From contig JANTGZ010000013.1 in assembly GCA_024762675.1 (NCBI GenBank), positions 1 to 37,581 on the forward strand: a stretch of 37,581 bases of DNA. Direction: 5' to 3'. The translations under genes were made by a program, and so were the position numbers. Within the stretch, counting starts at the first letter, position 1. Each line of letters begins with the position of its first letter. Below the pieces are notes generated by a model. It did not search any database and was not told where the DNA came from. It saw only the letters and a list, made by a program, of their open reading frames with translations. This DNA is from Thermodesulfobacteriota bacterium. Its GTDB lineage: Bacteria > Desulfobacterota > Anaeroferrophillalia > Anaeroferrophillales > Tharpellaceae. Positions 25,098 through 33,254 of this stretch are shown here, piece by piece.

Positions 25098-26651
25098 ATG
25101 TCGCTGAAAGAAGCACAGTTAGAACGTTTAGAGAGTATGAACCAGGCCGCTGAGATAAGCGGAGGTGAGGCTCGTATCGCCAAGCAGCATGAATCGGGGA
25201 AGATGACTGCCCGCGAGCGCATGCTCTATTTTTTTGATGAAGGGACTTTTGAGGAGATCGATAAATTTGTCACCCATCGTTGCACCGATTTTGGTATGGA
25301 GAAGAAAAAAATTGTTGGTGACGGTGTCGTTAGTGGTTATGGTCGAGTCAATGGCCGCCTGACTTATGCCTGTGCTCAGGATTTTACCGCGATCGGTGGG
25401 ACTTTGAGTGAAACCAATGCCCAGAAGATGTGTAAGATTCTCGATATGGCGGCTAAAAATGGCGCTCCTTTTATCGCTTTGAATGATTCGGGCGGTGCCC
25501 GAATTCACGAGGGGGTCTCCAGCCTGGGCGGTTATGCCGAACTCTTTTATCGCAACACCATCTATTCCGGGGTTATTCCGCAGTTGGCTACGATTTTAGG
25601 TCCCTGTGCCGGCGGTGCCGTCTACTCTCCTGCAATCATGGATTTCATTATCATGACGAAAAAGAGCAGTTATATGTTCATTACCGGTCCCAATGTTATC
25701 AAGACCGTGACCAATGAAGATGTAACCCAGGAGAAGCTTGGTGGCTCCAATACTCACATGAAGACCAGCGGGGTCTGTCATGCAGCAGGCGAGAGTGATC
25801 AGGATAGTATCGATACGACTAAAAGATTGCTCAGTTTTATTCCTCAGAGTAACCGGGAAAAAGCGCCGCTGGTTCATTTCGATGGTGAAGTTGAGGCAGT
25901 TCTTCCGGAGCTCAACGACATCGTGCCGCCCGATTCTCGTAGGCCTTACGATATCAAAAAGATCATTACCCTGACGGCCGACCATGGCGACTTTATGGAA
26001 ATCCAGCCCGATTATGCCAAGAATCTGGTGATTGGTTTTGCCCGTTTTAATGGTGAGTCGGTTGGCATTATTGCTAACCAGCCCAATTTTATGGCCGGTT
26101 GCCTGGATATTAATGCTTCCGACAAGTGTGCCCGTTTTATTCGTTTCTGTGATTGTTTCAATATTCCATTGTTAACCTTTGTCGATGTTCCCGGCTTTTT
26201 GCCCGGTTCCGGTCAGGAGTTTGGTGGAATTATCCGTCACGGTGCCAAGATTATTTTTGCCTATGCCGAAGCGACGGTTCCAAAAATCACCATAACCACG
26301 AGAAAATCATTTGGTGGGGCCTATTGCGCTATGTCGTCACGACAGCTCGGTGCCGATATCCACTATGCCTATCCGACAGCTGAATTTTCGGTTATGGGGC
26401 CGGATGGGGCCGTCAATATCGTTTTTAATAAAGAGCTTAAAGCGGCTGAAGACCAAGTTGCCAAACGCCAGGAGTTGGTCGATAACTACAAAGAGAATTT
26501 TGCCAATCCCTATAGGGCCGCATCTTACGGTTTTGTCGATGAAGTTATTAAGCCGGAGATGACTAGAATAAAAATTATCCGGGCTCTGGAGATGCTGCAG
26601 GACAAAGAAGAGCAGTTGCCCTATCGCAAACACGGAAACATTCCACTGTAA
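25098..26651 (+). CDS. mmdA: Methylmalonyl-CoA/propionyl-CoA carboxyltransferase subunit
   Basis: A 517-aa carboxyltransferase of the PccB / MmdA / 12S transcarboxylase family. Motifs include GKMTARERMLYFFDEGTFEE near 34, NDSGGARIHEGVSSLGGY (first acyl-CoA site), ILGPCAGGAVYSPAIMDF, FVDVPGFLPGSGQEFGGIIRHGAK and KSFGGAYCAMSSRQLGAD near 400. It moves carboxyl between biotin and propionyl-CoA or (S)-methylmalonyl-CoA. No biotin carrier, biotin carboxylase or membrane decarboxylase subunit is adjacent, so it must partner with proteins encoded elsewhere, and the direction cannot be decided. GGGGGGA precedes the ATG. The gene starts the methylmalonyl-CoA pathway unit. Confidence 0.92.
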   Translation: MSLKEAQLERLESMNQAAEISGGEARIAKQHESGKMTARERMLYFFDEGTFEEIDKFVTHRCTDFGMEKKKIVGDGVVSGYGRVNGRLTYACAQDFTAIGGTLSETNAQKMCKILDMAAKNGAPFIALNDSGGARIHEGVSSLGGYAELFYRNTIYSGVIPQLATILGPCAGGAVYSPAIMDFIIMTKKSSYMFITGPNVIKTVTNEDVTQEKLGGSNTHMKTSGVCHAAGESDQDSIDTTKRLLSFIPQSNREKAPLVHFDGEVEAVLPELNDIVPPDSRRPYDIKKIITLTADHGDFMEIQPDYAKNLVIGFARFNGESVGIIANQPNFMAGCLDINASDKCARFIRFCDCFNIPLLTFVDVPGFLPGSGQEFGGIIRHGAKIIFAYAEATVPKITITTRKSFGGAYCAMSSRQLGADIHYAYPTAEFSVMGPDGAVNIVFNKELKAAEDQVAKRQELVDNYKENFANPYRAASYGFVDEVIKPEMTRIKIIRALEMLQDKEEQLPYRKHGNIPL

Positions 26652-26672
26652 ATTAATAAAGAGGTGATTTTT

Positions 26673-28340
26673 ATGAGTTGTACAGATAAAAAAGCCCGTT
26701 TAGCGGAGCGTCAGGAGCAGTGGCAGGGGATGGTTGATAAAGCCTTGAGCCGTTTCCCTGAACGTAAAGAGAACTTTTCTACAACCTCCGGCATTGAGAT
26801 GAAGCGGCTCTTTGGACCGGCTGATGTTGATGCTGTCGACTATAATGAGGATGTCGGTTTCCCTGGTGAATTTCCTTTTACCCGCGGGGTACAGCCGACC
26901 ATGTACCGAGCCCGTTTCTGGACCATGCGTCAGTATGCCGGGTTTGGTTCGGCCAAACAGACCAATGAACGTTACCGTTATCTCCTCGGACAGGGACAAA
27001 CCGGTTTAAGCGTTGCTTTTGACCTGCCGACCCAGATTGGTTACGATTCCGATATGGAATTGGCCGATGGCGAGGTCGGTAAAGTTGGGGTAGCTATTGA
27101 CTCTCTGGCTGATATGGAGATTCTTTTTGACCAGATCGCTCTCGATAAGGTCAGTACCTCAATGACCATCAATGCCCCGGCTGCCGTTCTCCTGGCGATG
27201 TATATCGCCGTGGCGGAAAAACAGGGGGTGAGCTCCGACAAACTCCGCGGGACGATTCAAAATGATGTCTTAAAAGAGTATTTTGCCCGCGGTACCTATA
27301 TCTTTCCGCCGCAGCCGTCGATGAAGATCATCACCGATATATTTTCCTACTGTAAGGATAATCTGCCTAACTGGAATACCATCAGTATCAGTGGCTACCA
27401 TATTCGTGAAGCTGGTTCTTCGGCGGTGCAGGAGGTCGCATTTACCCTGGCAGATGGTCTCGCCTATGTCGATGCGGCGGTTAAAACCGGCCTCGATGTC
27501 GATGATTTTGCCAAACGGCTCTCATTCTTTTTTAATGTGCATAACAATTTCCTTGAAGAGGTGGCTAAATTCAGAGCCGCCCGCAGACTCTGGGCCCGGC
27601 TTATGAAGGAGCGTTTCGGGGCTAAAAAGGCTTCATCGATGATGATGCGTTTCCATACCCAGACAGCCGGTTGTAGTTTAACCGCGCAACAGCCCGACAA
27701 TAATGTGGTTCGGGTTACAATGCAGGCTTTGGCCGCAGTTTTAGGCGGCACCAACTCTCTGCATACCAACTCACGGGATGAGGCCTTGTGTCTGCCGACC
27801 GAAGATTCAGTGCGGATTGCCCTTAGAACCCAGCAGATCATTGCCCATGAAAGCGGGGTTGCTGATACTATCGATCCGCTGGCCGGCTCTTACATGGTTG
27901 AGTCGATGACCTCTGAGATTGAGGAAAAAGCGCTTGAATACATCAATAAAATTGATGATCTGGGCGGAGTCGTCAAGGCCATTGAAGCTGGATTCATGCA
28001 GCAGGAGATTGGTGACAGCGCCTATGCCTATCAGAAGTCAGTTGAGACTGCAGATCAAGTGATTGTCGGGGTTAACAAGTTTACGATCGAGGAGGCCCCG
28101 CCTGAAAATCTCTTACGTATCAAACAGGAGATGGAGATCGAGCAGCGCAAGAGCCTTGCGGCCGTGAAGGCGGGACGCGATGCGAATGCAGTTGACGACT
28201 CACTTAAGGCTTTAAGAGAGGTCGCAGAATCGGGAGATAATTTGTTGCCGGCCATTGTCTCTGCCGTCAAGACCTACGCTACTTTAGGCGAGGTTTGTGG
28301 CATTTTGCGAGAAGTTTTCGGGGAATACATCGAATCCTAA
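26673..28340 (+). CDS. mcmA1: Methylmalonyl-CoA mutase, large (catalytic) subunit
   Basis: A 555-aa catalytic subunit without a fused B12 domain, as in the split (A1/A2) mutases. It has [66 protein letters not shown] and [14 protein letters not shown]. The Tyr in PTMY and the Arg in ARGTY match the substrate-carboxylate contacts that distinguish methylmalonyl-CoA mutase from isobutyryl-CoA mutase (family knowledge). It interconverts (R)-methylmalonyl-CoA and succinyl-CoA. AGAGGTGA upstream selects ATG 26673 over the GTG at 26664. The cobalamin subunit gene starts 13 bases after its stop. Confidence 0.94.
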   Translation: MSCTDKKARLAERQEQWQGMVDKALSRFPERKENFSTTSGIEMKRLFGPADVDAVDYNEDVGFPGEFPFTRGVQPTMYRARFWTMRQYAGFGSAKQTNERYRYLLGQGQTGLSVAFDLPTQIGYDSDMELADGEVGKVGVAIDSLADMEILFDQIALDKVSTSMTINAPAAVLLAMYIAVAEKQGVSSDKLRGTIQNDVLKEYFARGTYIFPPQPSMKIITDIFSYCKDNLPNWNTISISGYHIREAGSSAVQEVAFTLADGLAYVDAAVKTGLDVDDFAKRLSFFFNVHNNFLEEVAKFRAARRLWARLMKERFGAKKASSMMMRFHTQTAGCSLTAQQPDNNVVRVTMQALAAVLGGTNSLHTNSRDEALCLPTEDSVRIALRTQQIIAHESGVADTIDPLAGSYMVESMTSEIEEKALEYINKIDDLGGVVKAIEAGFMQQEIGDSAYAYQKSVETADQVIVGVNKFTIEEAPPENLLRIKQEMEIEQRKSLAAVKAGRDANAVDDSLKALREVAESGDNLLPAIVSAVKTYATLGEVCGILREVFGEYIES

Positions 28341-28353
28341 AGGAGATATGAAA

Positions 28354-28755
28354 ATGGATAAAAAGATAAAAGTATTGATTGCCAAGCCGGGGCTTGATGG
28401 CCATGATCGTGGTGCCAAGGTAGTATCGAGAGCCCTGCGTGATGCCGGAATGGAGGTTATCTATACAGGTATCAGGCAGACGCCGGAACAGATTGTCGCG
28501 ACCGCTGTACAAGAGGATGTTGACAGTATCGGTATGAGTTGTCTTTCCGGAGCCCATAATAAACTTTTTCCCAAGGTTGTTAACCTTTTGAAAGAGAAAG
28601 GGGCTGGCGATGTACTGGTTTTTGGCGGTGGTATTATCCCGGACGAAGACATTCCAGGTCTGAAGGAATCTGGAATTACTGAGATTTTTTTGCCGGGAGC
28701 CTCAACGGAAGATACGATTGAGTTTATAAGAAATAATGTTAAGCAGGGAGTTTAG
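28354..28755 (+). CDS. mcmA2: Methylmalonyl-CoA mutase, small cobalamin-binding subunit
   Basis: A 133-aa B12-binding domain. The base-off/His-on motif is [12 protein letters not shown] (Asp-x-His-x-x-Gly, about residues 13-18), followed by the conserved Ser in GMSCLSGAH and the glycine-rich [12 protein letters not shown]. It binds the lower face of adenosylcobalamin for the adjacent large subunit. GGAG at 28342-28345 lies 8 bases before ATG 28354 and only 2 before ATG 28348, so the later start is chosen. Confidence 0.94.
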   Translation: MDKKIKVLIAKPGLDGHDRGAKVVSRALRDAGMEVIYTGIRQTPEQIVATAVQEDVDSIGMSCLSGAHNKLFPKVVNLLKEKGAGDVLVFGGGIIPDEDIPGLKESGITEIFLPGASTEDTIEFIRNNVKQGV

Positions 28756-28786
28756 TTAGTTTAACAAGCTTTGTTTGCAGGCACAA

Positions 28787-28836
28787 ATTAACCAGACACA
28801 AAGTTGAAAGTGAAAAAAACTTTGCGTCTGGTTAAT
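28787..28836. repeat. Long inverted repeat (19-bp arms) between mcmA2 and meaB
   Basis: ATTAACCAGACACAAAGTT (28787-28805) is complementary to 28818-28836 with a single mismatch, around a 12-base A-rich loop. No T-run follows, so it does not look like a classical terminator. It may be an RNA stability or processing hairpin, or a small mobile repeat. Confidence 0.85.
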
Positions 28837-28906
28837 AGTATCTTTGCACCAAAATTTTGGAAACCTGCTTGGTTCCGGCTAAGCCAGGTTGTGAAAGGAA
28901 TTAAGA

Positions 28907-29845
28907 TTGGAAGATTTAGTTGATGGACTCTTGTCCGGCAAGGTAAGGTCTTTGGCCAAGGCGATTACTGTTATCGAGAACGACCGGCCTGGAAAAAGAG
29001 AATTGTTAAAGCGGGTTTATCCGAAAACCGGTAACGCCTACCTGCTTGGTATAACCGGCCCTCCGGGGGCCGGAAAAAGTACCTTAACCGACAAGGTCAT
29101 CGCCAATCTGCGCAAGCAGGGCAAAACCGTCGGGGTTATCGCGGTTGATCCCTCCAGCCCTTTCTCCGGGGGCGCGATTCTTGGAGATCGGATACGCATG
29201 CAGCAGCACGCTTTGGATGAAGGCGTCTTTATTCGCAGTATGGCAACTCGTAGTCACTTGGGTGGCTTGGCCAAGAATACGGTTGATGTTATCCACCTGC
29301 TTGATGCTGCCGGCAAGGATGTGATTATTGTCGAGACCGTTGGTGTCGGGCAGGATGAGGTTGATATCGTCCGTATTGCTCAGACGACGGTGGTTGTGAT
29401 GGTTCCTGGTCTAGGTGACTCGGTGCAGATAGCTAAAGCAGGGGTTATGGAGATTGCCGATGTTTTCGCCATAAATAAAGCCGACCGTGATGGGGCCGAT
29501 AAGCTCTTCAGTGAAATCCGGGCGATGCTTGATATGGTTAAAGGTGAAATTAAGCCTGAGGTCTTTAGAACTGTGGCCGTCGATGATGTTGGTATTGAGG
29601 AGTTGGTGCAGGGTATTTTTGCCCACGGAGCCCGGGTGGAAGAGAGCGGTTTTATTGAAGATAAGCGAGCTAGGAAAGCCGAAAGTGAATTGCGTGCTTA
29701 CCTCGTTGACAATATCATGGAGCGTTCATTAGGGTTGCATATTTATGACGATGTCGTAAAACGGGTTGCAGCCAAAGAGATTACACCGATGGATGGTGTT
29801 GAAGAGTTGTTTTGCAAGCTTGGCATGGAAAAAGGAGAAAATTGA
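28907..29845 (+). CDS. meaB: MeaB/ArgK-type G-protein chaperone of methylmalonyl-CoA mutase
   Basis: A 312-aa P-loop GTPase. Walker A GPPGAGKST lies at about 51-59, then VIAVDPSSPFSGGAILGDRIRM (the MeaB hallmark), Walker B IIVETVGVGQDEVDI near 144, and NKAD near 188 giving guanine specificity. It loads adenosylcobalamin and protects the mutase from inactivation. The start is a TTG, supported by AAAGGA about 8 bases upstream, and begins a typical MeaB N-terminus. A 19-bp inverted repeat separates it from mcmA2; the epimerase gene begins one base after its stop. Confidence 0.94.
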   Translation: MEDLVDGLLSGKVRSLAKAITVIENDRPGKRELLKRVYPKTGNAYLLGITGPPGAGKSTLTDKVIANLRKQGKTVGVIAVDPSSPFSGGAILGDRIRMQQHALDEGVFIRSMATRSHLGGLAKNTVDVIHLLDAAGKDVIIVETVGVGQDEVDIVRIAQTTVVVMVPGLGDSVQIAKAGVMEIADVFAINKADRDGADKLFSEIRAMLDMVKGEIKPEVFRTVAVDDVGIEELVQGIFAHGARVEESGFIEDKRARKAESELRAYLVDNIMERSLGLHIYDDVVKRVAAKEITPMDGVEELFCKLGMEKGEN

Positions 29846-29846
29846 G

Positions 29847-30245
29847 ATGCTGAAAAAAATTGATCATATCGGCATTGCCGTCAAAGATATTGATGAGACC
29901 GCAAAATTTTATCGGGATATGCTGGGAATGGAGTTTCACGGTATTGAAGAGGTTGCAGACCAGAAAGTCAAGGTTGCCTTTTTTCAGATTGGCGAAACCC
30001 ATATTGAGCTGGTCTGTCCGACCAGTGATGAATCGGCCGTGGCCAAACATCTTGAGAAAAAAGGTGAAGGTATTCATCACATCTGTTATGCTACTGATGA
30101 TATTGTCGCAGATCTAAAAGATCTCAAAGATAAAGGCGCGCGCCTGGTTGATGAAGAGCCCCGTACCGGGGCCCACGGAGCTAAGATCGCTTTTATTCAC
30201 CCCAAAACCTCGAAAGGGGTCTTGACCGAACTCTCACAAAAGTAG
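29847..30245 (+). CDS. mce: Methylmalonyl-CoA epimerase
   Basis: A 132-aa vicinal-oxygen-chelate protein. Two beta-alpha-beta-beta-beta modules are visible: KKIDHIGIAVKDIDETAKFY at the start and GEGIHHICYATDDI from about residue 70. Metal ligands are the His in DHIGIAV, the His/Glu in THIELV, the His pair in GIHHICYA and the Glu in GVLTELS. It converts (S)- to (R)-methylmalonyl-CoA and links MmdA to the mutase. AAGGAG inside the meaB end lies 9 bases before ATG 29847, so the longer upstream frame is not used. Confidence 0.94.
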   Translation: MLKKIDHIGIAVKDIDETAKFYRDMLGMEFHGIEEVADQKVKVAFFQIGETHIELVCPTSDESAVAKHLEKKGEGIHHICYATDDIVADLKDLKDKGARLVDEEPRTGAHGAKIAFIHPKTSKGVLTELSQK

Positions 30246-30252
30246 TCGTCAG

Positions 30253-30294
30253 TGACAACTGACAACTGACAACTGACAACTGGCAACTGGCAAT
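30253..30294 (+). repeat. Tandem repeat: six copies of a 7-bp unit TGACAAC
   Basis: Four perfect TGACAAC units (30253-30280) are followed by TGGCAAC and TGGCAAT. The array fills nearly the whole gap between mce and recR and ends 5 bases before the recR ATG, leaving no normal Shine-Dalgarno sequence. Confidence 0.95.
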
Positions 30295-30299
30295 GAACT

Positions 30300-30899
30300 A
30301 TGAATAGTTATCCTGGCTCTCTGCAAGGGCTTGTTGAACATTTAATGAAATTGCCGGGTGTCGGTCGCAAGACTGCTTCCCGACTCGCTTTCCATATTGT
30401 ACGGATGCCTGGTGAGCAGGCCGAAGATCTGGCGGCGGCAATTATCGAAGTTAAAAGCCGCCTTGCTCTTTGCTCGTTTTGCCAGAACCTTACTGAATAT
30501 GAACTTTGCCCTATCTGTAGCGATACGAGCCGAGATTCTCATAAGCTGTGCGTGGTCGAATATCCAGCCGATGTTGCAGCAATCGAAAATAGTGGCGCTT
30601 TTAAAGGTCGCTATTTTGTTCTGCATGGTATCTTGGCTCCGATGCAGGGCTTGGGGCCGGACGATTTACGGCTTGAAAAGCTGCGGCAAATAGTGGTAAA
30701 TGAGAAAATAAGCGAAGTTGTTCTCGCCACTAACCCTACTGTAGAAGGCAACACTACTGCCCTTTTCTTGAGCCGTTTTCTACGCCCTTTGGGGGCTCAC
30801 ATAAGCCGCCCGGCCTGCGGGTTGCCGGTTGGCGCCGACCTTGAATATATGGACTCAGTAACCATCCGTAAGTCTCTGGATGGGCGGGGACCTCTCTAA
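30300..30899 (+). CDS. recR: Recombination mediator protein RecR
   Basis: A 199-aa RecR. The N-terminal helix-hairpin-helix is LMKLPGVGRKTASRLAFHI (about 16-34). The zinc finger is CSFCQNLTEYELCPIC (about 58-73). The Toprim domain has LCVVEYPADVAAIENSG and VVLATNPTVEGNTTALFL, and the C-terminus is RPACGLPVGADLEYMDSVTI. With RecF and RecO it loads RecA on gapped DNA. It is usually encoded after dnaX and a YbaB gene; here it stands at the end of the methylmalonyl-CoA unit, an unusual place. The 7-bp repeats sit where a ribosome-binding site would be. Confidence 0.95.
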   Translation: MNSYPGSLQGLVEHLMKLPGVGRKTASRLAFHIVRMPGEQAEDLAAAIIEVKSRLALCSFCQNLTEYELCPICSDTSRDSHKLCVVEYPADVAAIENSGAFKGRYFVLHGILAPMQGLGPDDLRLEKLRQIVVNEKISEVVLATNPTVEGNTTALFLSRFLRPLGAHISRPACGLPVGADLEYMDSVTIRKSLDGRGPL

Positions 30900-30986
30900 T
30901 AACCTTGGGAAACTTTTATCCCGGGAGTTAATTATTTCTAATTTATCTGTTTTCAAGCAATAAATGCTTCACTTTTGTTTTTTTGT

Positions 30987-31024
30987 ATTGTATACAGTGT
31001 ACCGTTAAGTCACATTGTATACAT
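30987..31024 (+). promoter_or_regulatory. Two GTATAC-centred operator-like sites upstream of the Por operon
   Basis: ATTGTATACAGTGTACC (GTATAC at 30990-30995) and ATTGTATACATG (GTATAC at 31017-31022) are 27 bases apart, about 2.5 helical turns. The first matches the site upstream of mmdA on its reverse strand. The pattern T-GTA-TAC-A suits GntR-family repressors. The rest of the 30900-31165 gap shows no gene. Confidence 0.5.
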
Positions 31025-31165
31025 GGCTATGTCTGGTTTTCAGTTGCAGACGATACTTTTACATGACGTTTTAGAAGCCGGCATATTGGTTTAGCGACTT
31101 TAATTGAGTGATCGGGTAAAGAACCCATTTATCATGATAGCCCTTAGTCAAAAGGAGAATATTCC

Positions 31166-31720
31166 ATGATCGAAGTTAGAGTACATGGCAGAGGTGGCCA
31201 GGGTGGGGTTACCTCGGCTGAGATGTTGGCCATTGCCGCGATCAACGAAGGCAAATTTGCTCAGGCCTTCCCTAGTTTTGGGCCGGAACGTCGCGGGGCT
31301 CCGGTTATTGCCTTTGCTCGGGTCAGTGAAGAAAAAATTCGTAATCGCACCAAGGTTTATACCCCGGATGTCGTAATTGTTCTGGATCCTTCGGTATTAT
31401 CTATTGTTAATGTCGAAGAGGGTTTAAAGAGCGATGGCATGTTGGTTATTAACAGTGCCAAATCGGTGGCCGAGTTGCGCAATGAGTACGGTTTTAAGAC
31501 CTCTCTGGCCCAGGTTGATGCAACCCATATCGCCATGGAGGAGTTGGGTTTGCCGATCACCAACACGACGATGCTGGGGGCAACGGTTAAAGCCGTTCAA
31601 AGCTTGATTCCTGTTGAGTCCCTGGTGGCTCCTCTGGAAGCCCGTTTCGGGCGTATTGCCGCGCGCAACATCAAAGCCATGCAGCGGGCCTATGACGAAA
31701 CTGAGATTGATATCATATAG
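31166..31720 (+). CDS. porG: 2-oxoacid (pyruvate-type):ferredoxin oxidoreductase, gamma subunit
   Basis: A 184-aa gamma subunit. HGRGGQGGVTSAEMLA at about 7-22 is the family start, and AFPSFGPERRGAPVIAFARVS near 37 is typical of the pyruvate/isovalerate group. It forms the CoA-contacting domain of the enzyme, which oxidises a 2-oxoacid with CoA to acyl-CoA, CO2 and reduced ferredoxin (or the reverse). The order gamma-delta-alpha-beta and the subunit sizes match four-subunit pyruvate:ferredoxin oxidoreductases. AAAGGAG precedes the ATG. Confidence 0.9.
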   Translation: MIEVRVHGRGGQGGVTSAEMLAIAAINEGKFAQAFPSFGPERRGAPVIAFARVSEEKIRNRTKVYTPDVVIVLDPSVLSIVNVEEGLKSDGMLVINSAKSVAELRNEYGFKTSLAQVDATHIAMEELGLPITNTTMLGATVKAVQSLIPVESLVAPLEARFGRIAARNIKAMQRAYDETEIDII

Positions 31721-31785
31721 CCCCGCCAATCTTGATGATGATTTCGATATAAATTTAAATGTCGGATCAGCTAAGGAGAGTAATA

Positions 31786-32079
31786 GTGACGAAGAAATTT
31801 AATGAAAAAGCCTGGCATGAATATGATTTGGGTTTTATGGTGTCAAAGCCAGGTTGTGCGGCCGAGTATCGCACCGGAGATTGGCGCTCCCAGCGTCCCC
31901 AAACCAATAAGGATAAATGTATCAAATGCGGGGTCTGTTATCTGGTCTGTCCCGAAGGGGCGATCGTTCTGGCCGCCGATGGTACCTATGATTTTGATCT
32001 CGAGCATTGCAAGGGTTGTGGTATTTGCGCAACCGAGTGCTGGACCGGCTGCATCAGCATGGCTGAGGAGGGCGAATAA
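31786..32079 (+). CDS. porD: 2-oxoacid:ferredoxin oxidoreductase, delta (ferredoxin) subunit
   Basis: A 97-aa ferredoxin-like subunit with two [4Fe-4S] motifs, CIKCGVCYLVCPEG and CKGCGICATECWTG, in the C-terminal half. It passes electrons from the TPP site to external ferredoxin or, in this unit, possibly to the NuoEF-like module. AAGGAG at 31773-31778 lies 7 bases before GTG 31786, so this GTG is preferred to an ATG at 31759 with no ribosome site. The stop overlaps the alpha start by one base. Confidence 0.92.
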   Translation: MTKKFNEKAWHEYDLGFMVSKPGCAAEYRTGDWRSQRPQTNKDKCIKCGVCYLVCPEGAIVLAADGTYDFDLEHCKGCGICATECWTGCISMAEEGE

Positions 32080-33254
32080 TGGCTAAAAGAGTAGGAATTG
32101 AAGTTTCGCTGGCGATCAGTGAGGCGGTCAAACTGGCGAATGTTGACGCCATCGCCGCCTATCCGATTACTCCGCAAACCCATATTGTCGAACATCTTTC
32201 TGAGCTGGTGGCTGATGGTGAGCTCGATGCTGCCTTTATTCCTGTTGAATCTGAACATTCAGCCATGAGTGTCTGTGCCGGGACCTCTGCGGCCGGGGCC
32301 CGGACCTATACGGCAACCAGTTCGCAGGGCCTGGCTTTGATGAATGAGATCCTCTATATCATCCCGGCCCTGCGCTTGCCGGTGGTTATGACGATTGCCA
32401 ACCGCGCTATTTCCGGTCCTATCAGTATCTGGAATGACCACAGCGACATTATGGGCGTACGTGATACCGGCTGGATCGCGGTCTTTGCCGAAAACGGTCA
32501 AGAAGCTTTTGATCTCTCCCTGATGGCCTTTAAGATTGCTGAAGATCATCGAGTCCTTTTGCCGATAAGCGTAAATATTGATGGTTTTACGTTAAGTCAT
32601 GTTATTGAACCGCATGAGTTCCTGGGTCAGGAAGAAGTTGATAAATTTCTTCCTGAATATAAACCTGCAGTCCAACTCAATCCCGATGCTCCGGTAAGTA
32701 TGGGTACGGTCGGGATTCCTGAAATATTTACCGAAGCTAAGAAGTGTCAAGATGAAGTTTTAAAAGGTTCAGAAGCGGTAGTCAAAGAGGTCTTTGCTGA
32801 ATTTGGCGAGATGTTCGGCCGTGAATATAAAGTTGTTGAAACCTATCGCAGTGAAGGTGCTGAGACCCTGTTGATGACTATGGGCAGCGTTAGTGAAACC
32901 GCCATGGAAGCGATTGATAAAATGCGTGATGAAGGCAAAGCAGTAGGTTTGATTCGTTTGCGGCTTTGGCGGCCCTTTCCAGTAGAGGCTCTGCGGGCGG
33001 AAATGGTCGGAGTTAAAACTTTAGCTGTTATTGATCGGGCCGTCTCGTTTGGCGGTACCGGCGGTCCGGTGGCCAGTGAGGTTCGTTCAGCCTTATATTC
33101 GATCGATCAGGCACCTTATGTGGCCAGTTTTATTGCCGGCCTAGGTGGTCGGGATATCACTATCGATGATTTTATAATGGTTGTTGGTCAGGCTGAAAGA
33201 ATGGCGGCAGAAAAAGAAATCCATCAATACAAGATGATAGGAGTGCGGGAATAA
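32079..33254 (+). CDS. porA: 2-oxoacid:ferredoxin oxidoreductase, alpha subunit
   Basis: A 391-aa alpha subunit. The pyrimidine-binding domain has AAYPITPQTHIVEHLSEL near 27 and FIPVESEHSAMSVCAGTSAAGART near 55, followed by TSSQGLALMNEILYI. The Rossmann/domain II part follows from about 250 (TLLMTMGSV...VGLIRLRLWRPFP). This is the PorA pattern. IWNDHSDIMGVRDTGW matches pyruvate enzymes, but 2-oxoisovalerate or other 2-oxoacids cannot be excluded. Start and stop each overlap the neighbouring subunit by one base. Confidence 0.92.
   Translation: MAKRVGIEVSLAISEAVKLANVDAIAAYPITPQTHIVEHLSELVADGELDAAFIPVESEHSAMSVCAGTSAAGARTYTATSSQGLALMNEILYIIPALRLPVVMTIANRAISGPISIWNDHSDIMGVRDTGWIAVFAENGQEAFDLSLMAFKIAEDHRVLLPISVNIDGFTLSHVIEPHEFLGQEEVDKFLPEYKPAVQLNPDAPVSMGTVGIPEIFTEAKKCQDEVLKGSEAVVKEVFAEFGEMFGREYKVVETYRSEGAETLLMTMGSVSETAMEAIDKMRDEGKAVGLIRLRLWRPFPVEALRAEMVGVKTLAVIDRAVSFGGTGGPVASEVRSALYSIDQAPYVASFIAGLGGRDITIDDFIMVVGQAERMAAEKEIHQYKMIGVRE

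Noticed and set aside
30901-30930. GGGA...TCCC hairpin after recR as a terminator
   Set aside because: The stem is about four base pairs with no T-run directly after it.
31031-31045. TGG...TTGC sequence upstream of the Por operon as a sigma-54 promoter
   Set aside because: Only 9 bases lie between GG and GC, one short of the strict 10-base spacing.
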